From Methanolobus psychrophilus R15 (GTDB lineage Archaea > Halobacteriota > Methanosarcinia > Methanosarcinales > Methanosarcinaceae): a stretch of 64,000 nt of DNA. The notes under the pieces are model-generated. The model was not told the origin of the DNA, did not search any database, and worked only from the letters and a program-made list of their open reading frames with translations. Both the position numbers and the translations under genes were made by a program. The stretch spans positions 496,001-560,000 of the forward strand of contig CP003083.1 in assembly GCA_000306725.1 (NCBI GenBank), written 5' to 3'. Positions 17,708 through 25,084 of this stretch are shown here, piece after piece (within the stretch, counting starts at the first letter, position 1; each line of letters begins with the position of its first letter).

Positions 17708-18577
17708 TTAAGCTTCCGTGACATTGATCCACAGATGAAGGTCCCTGTAAGGCTCGTTAATATCTTCTTCTCTGTAGAGCAGGTACTGCAGTTTCATGTC
17801 GTTTCCAGTGATCTCCGGGGTGAAGGACAGGGGCTGCTCCCAGGTGGCATTGTGCTCCAGAGGGATGTGCCTGTAGCTGTCCGGAATATCCATTGGCTCG
17901 TTGTCCAGTCGCAGCTCCAGGGAATAGTTGACCATTGAGTATTCGTGGTTGACAACCCCGACTATGACATCAACGCTCTCCCCCTTCACAAGACGTGTGT
18001 TGTAATCGTCTGCCATGCCCTGTGGGCCCAGTATGTAGAACTCAGTGAACCTCTCACCCTGTTTTGGGGTCGCCACCACATACACCAGAGTGAACACTGA
18101 TAACAGGATGGAAATGACAAGCACTATGCTCAGGATCCGGTCAAGCCTGGACTGAGATCTTGTGGTCATCTCGTTTTGCAGGGACAGATACATTCGCGTA
18201 AAAGGGACTGAGAATGCATCATCTCCCAGACCTTTCCTCCTGCGGGCAGCTATCAGGACCATCAGGAGAGTGAATACTGAGATGGATGCCAGCACGGGAG
18301 CAAGCCGTATGCCCCAGGGAGTGTAATTGAGGCCCAGGCCTATGAGAGGGACCACTGCTATGCTCAGGCCAAAGCTCAGGGCGACACGTTCTATACCGTC
18401 CAGATCATCCTTTCCGGGGAACAGGGCTGCTATCAGGGCATAGCCGGGGAGGAAGAGCACCACGGGCAGGCCCAGTACAGTGCGGATGGGACTTGCGCTC
18501 AAAAGCGGTATAAGTACAGATAATACAGTGGCTGCCACAAGGGCAATGATGATCCTGAGATCTGTCATGGATGGCAT
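17708..18577 (-). CDS. DUF1616 family membrane protein
   Basis: A 289-residue protein: four membrane helices in residues 1-130, including the diagnostic GLPVVLFLPGYALIAALFPG and ERVALSFGLSIAVVPLIGLGLNYTPWGI, then a fifth near 170, then an extracytoplasmic domain with NYSLELRLDNEPMD and TPEITGNDMKLQYLLYR that looks beta-rich. DUF1616 proteins are typical of Euryarchaeota and often sit near glycosylation or protein-sorting genes; no activity is known. The Met at 18577 is the first that leaves the start clear of the divergent secreted-protein promoter; the frame is open further upstream. It is co-transcribed with the CPBP protease downstream. Confidence 0.75.
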   Translation of the reverse strand: MPSMTDLRIIIALVAATVLSVLIPLLSASPIRTVLGLPVVLFLPGYALIAALFPGKDDLDGIERVALSFGLSIAVVPLIGLGLNYTPWGIRLAPVLASISVFTLLMVLIAARRRKGLGDDAFSVPFTRMYLSLQNEMTTRSQSRLDRILSIVLVISILLSVFTLVYVVATPKQGERFTEFYILGPQGMADDYNTRLVKGESVDVIVGVVNHEYSMVNYSLELRLDNEPMDIPDSYRHIPLEHNATWEQPLSFTPEITGNDMKLQYLLYREEDINEPYRDLHLWINVTEA

Positions 18578-18717
18578 CTGCTTCTTATTAACAGGGCATG
18601 TTAGATAAGCATTCAGAAATGATGATACTAAAAAGAGCGTCGCAAATAATAAATCAGGTTTGGACGAATAGGAGATTGAATAAAAAGATATACAACTAGT
18701 ATGAGGGAGATGTTGTC

Positions 18718-19392
18718 TTGAAACAATATACCAGATCATCTTCAGTTGGTCTCGCTTTACTTTTATCTGTGGGGGCCATGCTCTTACTGATGTCCACAGC
18801 AGGTGCGATCTCAAATGTAACCATATCGCCTGAGGAGCCGTTTGTCGGCGATGAAGTGACCATTACCGGTCATGGCGACCCTGACAGTGAGATACTGGCC
18901 CGCACGAACTATACAGTGGCTGTGCCGGTGGAAAATAGCTCTTACGAGTATGGGCTTGATAAGGTGAAGGTCCCTGCAGGGACGGATAATTTCTCTGTGG
19001 AGGCTGAGAACGTCAGCAGCCTGAGCATTCAGGTGAAAAAGTTCGAGATACCTTTCACGCGCACTACCCTGGCCAACAGTACAGGCTATGCAAGGATATC
19101 CCAGTCCCATGTGCCTCCGATGACCTATAACATAACGATCTCGGGCGGGTCAGATGAGGATGAGGTCAATGTCACTCTGGAAGGAGCATCTACCATTAAG
19201 GCTGATGAAGAAGGTTATTTCGAGTACTCGTATAAGACAGATAACATTCCGGCGGGGCTTTTCATTGTTGCCATAGATAACAGCACCTTTGAGATAGAGC
19301 TGCAGGAGAGGCCTGAGAGCGAAGAGAATGAGACCAGTCCTGGCCTTATCCAGGTATTTGGCAACTGGCTGACCAGGATCCAGAGAGGCTGA
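18718..19392 (+). CDS. Secreted surface protein with signal peptide
   Basis: A 224-residue protein with an N-terminal signal (LALLLSVGAMLLLMSTAGA) and a Ser/Thr/Asn-rich, acidic, probably beta-sandwich body (ISPEEPFVGDEVTITGHGDP). Many N-x-S/T sequons (for example NYT, NSS, NFS, NVS, NST, NIT, NVT) suggest N-glycosylation. The start is TTG at 18718 with GGGAG about eight bases before it. It is divergent from the DUF1616 gene, so these envelope genes may share control. No C-terminal membrane anchor or sorting motif is visible. Confidence 0.65.
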   Translation: MKQYTRSSSVGLALLLSVGAMLLLMSTAGAISNVTISPEEPFVGDEVTITGHGDPDSEILARTNYTVAVPVENSSYEYGLDKVKVPAGTDNFSVEAENVSSLSIQVKKFEIPFTRTTLANSTGYARISQSHVPPMTYNITISGGSDEDEVNVTLEGASTIKADEEGYFEYSYKTDNIPAGLFIVAIDNSTFEIELQERPESEENETSPGLIQVFGNWLTRIQRG

Positions 19393-19446
19393 CCGGGGCA
19401 AAGCATTTAATGTGGCATCAGGAGTGCCCTTAGCGGCAGTATTATT

Positions 19447-19977
19447 TTACCTTTTCTTTTTTACAATATATACAAGCAAGAAGAGCACCACGACTGCAAT
19501 ACCCAGGACCTCGGTCACCAGTAAGGCCTGGAGGCCATGCTCGTTTGCGCTGCCAAGGTTCCTGTAAATGCCCACAAAGTACTGCCAGAAAGACCCGCCC
19601 TCTCCTTCCAGTCTTTTGAACTCCCAGCCCAGCAATGGCCACAGGAAAGTTACAGGAGTTTTCCACATGCTGTCAAGCAGCTGATGTATCAGGCTCGCCC
19701 CTGCCAGCGTGAGCACACGGGAATCTCCTTTTCTGGTATAGAAATAGTACCCTGCCGCCCCCAACACCACAACAAAGAGCAGCGCATGTGCAAAGATCCT
19801 CCCGTTGGCAAAGGTATCTGCAAAGAGTATCATGCCAACCGTCTTGTCGATGATGTCCGGCAGCATGGAGCCCGCGATCACATACCAGTAGTTGATATGC
19901 GGCCTGATCTTCGGGAACGCCAGGGCTGCCATGTAGAATAGGAAAAGGGTTATTCCGATGTGTGCAAAGAGAAGCAT
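19447..19977 (-). CDS. DUF457/YdjM-like membrane-bound metal-dependent hydrolase
   Basis: A 176-residue protein with four hydrophobic segments and the metal-ligand pattern of the LexA-binding YdjM/DUF457 family: LFAHIGI at the N terminus, GSMLPDIIDK, RIFAHALL and HQLLDSMW. The frame extends to 20070, but MLLFAHIG at 19977 aligns with the other copies and gives the normal N terminus. It is the only intact one of three copies in the window (others 11307-11827 and 15045-15220). It faces away from GT2 gene 21666 with a TnpB element between them. Substrate unknown. Confidence 0.8.
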   Translation of the reverse strand: MLLFAHIGITLFLFYMAALAFPKIRPHINYWYVIAGSMLPDIIDKTVGMILFADTFANGRIFAHALLFVVVLGAAGYYFYTRKGDSRVLTLAGASLIHQLLDSMWKTPVTFLWPLLGWEFKRLEGEGGSFWQYFVGIYRNLGSANEHGLQALLVTEVLGIAVVVLFLLVYIVKKKR

Positions 19978-20125
19978 TGTATTGGTAATGGTGCTGATAC
20001 TTGAAAAATGGTATGATTCCAGAACAGGTCGCGCCTCATTCAAGGTCCGTATCTCTGACCCCTTATGCAAAAGAGCTTTCGGAATATTTTTCTGAATCTG
20101 TCAATAAGTATTCATATAATAAATT

Positions 20126-20219
20126 GTGAACTACCACTCTATGAATAGGGTGGCTTCCTGCTTCATTCTTTCCTCTTTTGAAGACAAGTCCACAGGCTCT
20201 TCCCGCAGTCCCTGCGGTG
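20126..20219 (-). ncRNA. Putative omega RNA (right-end guide RNA) of TnpB copy 1
   Basis: The 94 bases after the tnpB stop are conserved with copy 2 and contain GCGGGAAGAGCCTGTGGACTT and a terminal hairpin CCACCCTA/TAGAGTGG ending in TAGTTCAC. In this family the RNA covers the end of tnpB and the right end, and its guide is the flanking DNA, here from 20125 downward. Existence of the RNA is inferred from family knowledge and conservation. The hairpin has one mismatch relative to copy 2. Confidence 0.45.
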
Positions 20220-21332
20220 CTAAATTCCTATTAGATTTTGCTTATCTAAAGCAAACTTTTTGATATTAATAGCGGCCTTAATATCTCTATCATGATTGGT
20301 TTTACAATCAGGACACTGCCATTCCCTGTCTGTAAGTGTTAATTTTCCGTTGTGGAATCCGCACACATTACAGATTTTAGTCGATGGCTCGAATTGTCCT
20401 ATGCGGAGTATTGTTTTTCCAAGCCATTTTGCCTTATATTCCAGCATGGTTACAAACGAACTCCATGAAGCATCTGCTATGCTTTGTGCAAGACAATGGT
20501 TTTTCAACATACCTCTAACGTTTAAAGTTTCCATTGCTACCGCTTGGTTCTCGCTTATGAGCTTAGAGGATAACCTGTGTTGAAAATCATTTCTTTGGTT
20601 GCTGATTCTTTCATGTGCCTTTGATACTGCAGATCTGGCCTTTGCCCTGTTCTTTGAACCCTTCTGCTTCCTGATTAATCTCTTTTGCAAGACTACAAGG
20701 CGCGGTATAGATGTTTTAAGGTACTTTGGATTTTCAATTCTCTCTCCATTGGAAAGAACTGCAAAGTCCTTGATACCTACATCTACCCCCACTGTTGTTT
20801 TTTCATCGAACAAAAACGCGGACGGTGTTTCCAGTCCATCGTCTACAAGAATACTGATATAGTATTTTCCTGTCGGGGTTCTGGACACCGTAGCTGTTTT
20901 TCCATCTCCGCAATACTTGCGATGTAGTTTTGTTTTTACCCATCCTATCTTTGGGAGTTTTACTTTATTGTTCTCAAAGTCCACGTCATAGAACTGAGGT
21001 ACTGAAAACGATTGCACCGGATTCTTCTTTGACTTGAAATTTGGAAATCCCGTTTTCTCCCTGAAGAACTTAGTATATGCATTTTCAAGATTAAGAGTAG
21101 CACCCTGTAATGATTGAGAATTTACGTCCTTTAGCCACTCATGTTCTTCTTTTAGTCCGGTTAACATTTTATTAAGAGAGAATCTTGATATTGCTTTTCC
21201 GCTCTGTTCGTATGACTTGATTTTGTTTTCTAAAGCCCAATTATAGACGAACCTACATGCGCCGAAATGCTGGAAAAACGATTCTTCCTGTTCTTTTGTA
21301 GGGTACATTCTATACTTGCAGGCTTTTAACAT
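20220..21332 (-). CDS. tnpB: TnpB, RNA-guided nuclease of an IS605-family element
   Basis: A 370-residue TnpB (OrfB, IS1341 type). The N-terminal domain starts MLKACKYRMYPTKEQEE and has FGACRFVYNWAL. The RuvC-like triad is complete: Asp184 in VGVDVGIKDF, Glu268 in AVAMETLNV, and Asp in the DRD motif at 348-350. A zinc ribbon with CNVC and CPDC lies between the last two. TnpB proteins cut DNA under the guidance of a right-end RNA, favouring element retention. Met at 21332 is used because copy 2 starts at the same residue. It appears intact and is transcribed away from the GT2 operon. Confidence 0.92.
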   Translation of the reverse strand: MLKACKYRMYPTKEQEESFFQHFGACRFVYNWALENKIKSYEQSGKAISRFSLNKMLTGLKEEHEWLKDVNSQSLQGATLNLENAYTKFFREKTGFPNFKSKKNPVQSFSVPQFYDVDFENNKVKLPKIGWVKTKLHRKYCGDGKTATVSRTPTGKYYISILVDDGLETPSAFLFDEKTTVGVDVGIKDFAVLSNGERIENPKYLKTSIPRLVVLQKRLIRKQKGSKNRAKARSAVSKAHERISNQRNDFQHRLSSKLISENQAVAMETLNVRGMLKNHCLAQSIADASWSSFVTMLEYKAKWLGKTILRIGQFEPSTKICNVCGFHNGKLTLTDREWQCPDCKTNHDRDIKAAINIKKFALDKQNLIGI

Positions 21333-21531
21333 ACAATATTTATATGTCCATTTAACGCTTATATATATTATGCTAAGTTGCAATGGGACGTCGTTTTGGA
21401 GAATAGACGTAATTCATCCACCTGTTTCATTTCAAAGAAACGAAACTCCCATTAAATTTCCGATTTAACGTGAGTGTGAAAACGGTGGTATTCTTACTAC
21501 ATTATTATAAAAATTGAGTAGGTTCAGAAAG

Positions 21532-21540
21532 TTTATATGC
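21532..21540 (+). promoter_or_regulatory. Candidate promoter of the plus-strand glycan operon
   Basis: TTTATATGC is a TATA-like box in the AT-rich gap between the TnpB element and the GT2 gene at 21666; a second candidate CTGTATAAAG is at about 21550. Either would leave a leader of about 90 bases or more. The TnpB insertion lies directly upstream and may have replaced the original upstream control region. Confidence 0.35.
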
Positions 21541-21665
21541 AAGGAATACACTGTATAAAGCGGTAGGTAACTGCTGATTGTGTGTGCGTCTATTATGAAT
21601 AACCGTGCATCATAGATTGCATGAATAAGATCTGCAGACGAAACTTGCAAACAGGTGGTACAAAA

Positions 21666-22556
21666 ATGACAATCGTAGCTGCAATCCCTGCATTCAACGA
21701 GGAGATAGCCATAGGCAGCGTTATTGCAAGGGCAAGACAGCATGTGGACGAAGTTCTTGTCATCGATGACGGCAGCTCCGACAATACCTGTCGCGTAGCC
21801 GAGATCATGGGAGCCACGGTCCTGCGCCACTCTCAGAATGCCGGTAAAGGCATGGCGCTTCGCACCGCCTTTGAGTGGGCTATGACTAAGCAGGTGGACA
21901 TCCTGGTGACCCTTGATGCCGACGGTCAGCACAACCCCGACGAGATCCCCCGCTTGATTGAGCCCATCCTCTGGCAGAAGGCCCATATGGTCAACGGCGC
22001 AAGGTTCCTCAAAGGCCACAGCATCAAGGTACCAAGTTACAGACGCCTGGGCCAGGAAATATTAACACACGCCACCAACATGACCGCCAATGTAAAACTG
22101 AACGACTCCCAGAGCGGCTTCCGGGCCTTTTCTAAAGAGACTTTTTCTGCCTTCAAGTTCAACAACAACGGCATGGGCGTGGAGTCTGAGATGATCCACG
22201 ATGCAACTGTGGCTGGATTTACCATCACTGAAGTGCCTATTTCCTGTCGCTACGATGTGGAAGGGTCTACGTTCAATCCCATGAAGCATGGAATGAACGT
22301 GCTGGGCTCGATCATCAACCAGTTTGAGAGGAAGCATCCGCTGTTGTATTTTGGGTTACCTGGATTAATTTTTGTGTTTATTGGCCTGATTATTGGGTTC
22401 TGGACAGTGTACGGCTATAATGCTGGTAATGGCTTCTGGGTAGGAAAGGCCATGCTTGCGATGACGTTTGTTCTGGTGGGGAGTTTTGGGATGTTCACGG
22501 GGATGATATTGAATTCAGTGGCACTTCTTGTGAACGATTTTAAAAAAATGAATTGA
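21666..22556 (+). CDS. GT2 family glycosyltransferase, DPM1/DPG-synthase-like
   Basis: A 296-residue paralogue of the gene at 15441, with the same opening IVAAIPAFNEEIAIGSV, VLVIDDGSSDNT, metal motif TLDADGQHNPDE and two C-terminal helices. GGTGG stands eight bases before the ATG at 21666, so the longer frame from 21621 is not used. Its stop is 13 bases before the next start, making it the first gene of a long operon. It likely loads a sugar on polyprenyl phosphate for the polysaccharide made downstream. Stretches such as the one encoding KLNDSQSGFRAFSKETFSAF are nearly identical in DNA to the paralogue, a sign of recent duplication or gene conversion. Confidence 0.87.
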   Translation: MTIVAAIPAFNEEIAIGSVIARARQHVDEVLVIDDGSSDNTCRVAEIMGATVLRHSQNAGKGMALRTAFEWAMTKQVDILVTLDADGQHNPDEIPRLIEPILWQKAHMVNGARFLKGHSIKVPSYRRLGQEILTHATNMTANVKLNDSQSGFRAFSKETFSAFKFNNNGMGVESEMIHDATVAGFTITEVPISCRYDVEGSTFNPMKHGMNVLGSIINQFERKHPLLYFGLPGLIFVFIGLIIGFWTVYGYNAGNGFWVGKAMLAMTFVLVGSFGMFTGMILNSVALLVNDFKKMN

Positions 22557-22569
22557 CGAGGGGAGAAGA

Positions 22570-23853
22570 GTGAACATTCATGAAAGGTCCGAAGGGACAT
22601 TAAGAATACTAGTAGTTTCACAGCATTTCCCTCCTGAAAGATCAGGTAATTCGTCCCGTATCTCGGATATGGCAAAATATTTGTCAAAAGATAACTGTGA
22701 TGTTATTGTTCTAGCACCACATCCCTGTTTTCCCCCAGGGTCCTTTGGGAAAAAGTGGTGCATTTCTGAAAAAAGTACGCTTAATGGTGTACAACTTATC
22801 AATCTCCTTTCGTGGCAGCCGTGTTCAAAAGATCCAGGTTTTGTCGAGAGGATGGCATATTATCTATCATTTCCTTGCCATGCCGTGCTGTGGTCAGCTT
22901 TCAACTATAAGAGATATGATGTGATCATGACATCTGCACCTCCTATATTCACAGGTTTTGCTGGTCTTTCTTCAAAGATACTATTCAAGAAAAAATGGGT
23001 TATGGATGTTCGTGACCTGTGGATCAATGCTTCGATCTCATTGGGTTTCCTTAAAGAAGGGAGTTTATTTGAAAAGATAAGTCGGATGTATGAACAAGCT
23101 TGTTATTCAAGGGCTGATATGATAAGTGTGACTACGCAGGAATTGGGCGAAGATATTGTGAGGACCTATGATAGTATCAGTCCTCTTAAAGTAAAAGTGG
23201 TTTCCAACGGTGTAGATACAGACTTTTTCTATCCTCTGCAGGTTGAGAAAAAGAACCAGATCATCTATGCAGGTAATATAGGTCATGCTCAGGACCTTGA
23301 GAACGTGATCCTTGCAATGAAACAGATAAATGAATCGTATCCTTTGAAGTTTATCATAGCGGGTGACGGAGATACAAAGAACGAATTGCAGGAAATTGTT
23401 GCTGACAATGGCCTTGAGGACCTTGTGGTCTTCCCCGGTCTTGTGCCAAGGGAAGAGGTACCACGGATGATATCGGAATCCCTTATCGGGATTGCACCTT
23501 TGAAAAAGTTGAAGACCCTTGAATACGCTGTGCCTACCAAAGCCTACGAGTACATGGCCTGTGGAATTCCCTTTGTTGGTTCAGGTGAAGGAGAGATACG
23601 CAAACTGGCAGAATCTTCAGGAGGAGGCATCATTTCTGATAATTCCCCGGAATCTTTTGCTAAAACGATATTGAGTATGCTGTCAGACCGTGAGAGCATG
23701 GACAGGATGGGAAAAACAGGACGGGTTTTTGTTGAGAGGCATTACAGCAGAAAACAGATAGCTTTGAACTTGAAGGATAATATATGTGATATCACTTCAA
23801 GAAAAACAAATGCAGACAAGATTGCAGGTGTCAGTTATGCAGGATCAGAGTGA
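22570..23853 (+). CDS. GT4 family glycosyltransferase (WbuB-like)
   Basis: A 427-residue GT-B enzyme starting at GTG 22570 with GGGGAG just before. The N-terminal domain begins RILVVSQHFPPERSG; the C-terminal domain has IIYAGNIGHAQDLENVI, the donor-site KAYEYMACGIPFVGSGEGEI with the E-x7-E pattern, and an SRKQIA tail. Cytosolic, probably membrane-associated. It resembles WbuB-type fucosaminyl or related sugar transferases in O-antigen loci. It overlaps the next gene by 17 bases. Confidence 0.88.
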   Translation: MNIHERSEGTLRILVVSQHFPPERSGNSSRISDMAKYLSKDNCDVIVLAPHPCFPPGSFGKKWCISEKSTLNGVQLINLLSWQPCSKDPGFVERMAYYLSFPCHAVLWSAFNYKRYDVIMTSAPPIFTGFAGLSSKILFKKKWVMDVRDLWINASISLGFLKEGSLFEKISRMYEQACYSRADMISVTTQELGEDIVRTYDSISPLKVKVVSNGVDTDFFYPLQVEKKNQIIYAGNIGHAQDLENVILAMKQINESYPLKFIIAGDGDTKNELQEIVADNGLEDLVVFPGLVPREEVPRMISESLIGIAPLKKLKTLEYAVPTKAYEYMACGIPFVGSGEGEIRKLAESSGGGIISDNSPESFAKTILSMLSDRESMDRMGKTGRVFVERHYSRKQIALNLKDNICDITSRKTNADKIAGVSYAGSE

Positions 23854-25084
23854 GCGAATACAAATGATCGTCGCTGGCATTATTGAAAATGGCATTCTTC
23901 CAAACTTAAGGATAGATAATGATGTGGCCTACACTGTAGACCCGGTCTATGATATTAAAAGGAACAGGGTCAATGCCGAGTGTGTCAAGGCCATGCTAAG
24001 AGTAAACGATAAAGATGGATGCTATCACCCGGAGATAATTGAAAAACTGCTAAGACAGCTTATTTCAAAGCAGGCTGTTGATGGATCGTGGAATGAGATA
24101 CACGTGAAATATGACCATCCTTCAGCATTGATAACAGCCATTGTTGGCGAGGCTTTGCTGGATGGGTTTGTGAGAAACGGTAACAATGATCTAGAACCAT
24201 CTATCCACCTTGCAAAGGACTACGTGGTCAAGAACGAGATATCTCCTGGCTATTTCAGGAAATCCTCGGTATATGTTGCCGACCACCTGAATGTTGATGC
24301 TACCTGCGGAGCATTCCTTGCAAAATATGGCAAGGTATTCTCAGACATTGAATGTCTTGATGTTGCAAGAAAAACGGCAGATCATATCTGTAAGCATCAG
24401 TTTGAAAATGGCACTTTTCCTTATACTAATGAAAATAGAGGCAATTATCACTATGATATGCAGATACCATGTATCCATTATCAGGGTGTGACCCTCTATT
24501 ATTTACTCAAGATCATTGATGCTCTGGAAACCGACGACTTTGATCCTTTTATCCTTAAAGGTGTAGACTGGCTTGCATCGACACAATTGCCTGATGGAAG
24601 GTTTAACTGGTCAAAAAGCGGTTTGATGTTCGCCTATTGCCTGAGCGGTGCTTATGCATTCGCTGTTCCTTGTTTCCTCTATGCTGGCAGGTGGGACAGC
24701 AAATATACAGAAAATGCTGACAAAGCACTGGCTATTCTGGAACAGAATGTTAACGGAATTGTCAACAGATGGGAAAGTGCATCTATGTGGAGCTTCCCGT
24801 CCTCTGTGCTCACTGCTGCAAAGACAGCCGGAATTGGCGATTATCCTCTTAAGCACAGGTGCTTCAGGTTCGGTTACGGTGTGTACCGGCAATTTGCAAG
24901 GCGCAGGTTCTCCAATGGTGTGAATCCCAGGTTATTCAATCTCCTGGCTTCCACGATGGGAATAGAAGCATCCACTGTTGAACCTGATAACAATTTCCCG
25001 GACCTTTTCATGACTTCCGAGGTCCTGGACTGCTTGAGTTATTCGATCTCTAAATTTAATTATGATATGGTGATGGCTTCATGA
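23837..25084 (+). CDS. Alpha/alpha-toroid protein of polysaccharide cluster
   Basis: A 415-residue soluble protein of all-helical repeat type. QAVDGSWNE, HQFENGTFPY and TQLPDGRFNW are spaced as in prenyltransferase/terpene-cyclase-like toroids and in glycan-acting (alpha/alpha)6 enzymes such as C5-epimerases and lyases. Catalytic residues cannot be assigned. AGGTG precedes the ATG at 23837, inside the end of the GT4 gene, and its stop overlaps the next start as ATGA. In other glycan loci the following two-domain oxidoreductase is paired with a heparinase/alginate-lyase-like toroid, so this may be the counterpart; that is inference. Confidence 0.6.
   Translation: MQDQSERIQMIVAGIIENGILPNLRIDNDVAYTVDPVYDIKRNRVNAECVKAMLRVNDKDGCYHPEIIEKLLRQLISKQAVDGSWNEIHVKYDHPSALITAIVGEALLDGFVRNGNNDLEPSIHLAKDYVVKNEISPGYFRKSSVYVADHLNVDATCGAFLAKYGKVFSDIECLDVARKTADHICKHQFENGTFPYTNENRGNYHYDMQIPCIHYQGVTLYYLLKIIDALETDDFDPFILKGVDWLASTQLPDGRFNWSKSGLMFAYCLSGAYAFAVPCFLYAGRWDSKYTENADKALAILEQNVNGIVNRWESASMWSFPSSVLTAAKTAGIGDYPLKHRCFRFGYGVYRQFARRRFSNGVNPRLFNLLASTMGIEASTVEPDNNFPDLFMTSEVLDCLSYSISKFNYDMVMAS

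Larger units (their letters stand above)
20126..21497 (-). mobile_element. IS605-family element, TnpB only (copy 1)
   Basis: Ends were set by aligning this copy with the one at 54807-56129. The left end shares GTAAGAA, a CCACCG hairpin and GTGGATGAATTACGT; the right end shares GCCACCCTAT, a short loop, GTGGTAGTTCAC. There is no tnpA, so it depends on a transposase elsewhere. Compared with copy 2, its left-end hairpin holds about 50 extra bases with an inner stem GTTTCGTTTC / GAAATGAAAC. Terminal inverted repeats and target duplications are not expected for this family. Confidence 0.75.

Noticed and set aside
21465-22019. 184-residue frame opposite the GT2 gene
   Set aside because: Antisense shadow of the GT2 gene; a similar shadow exists opposite the paralogue because the DNA is duplicated.
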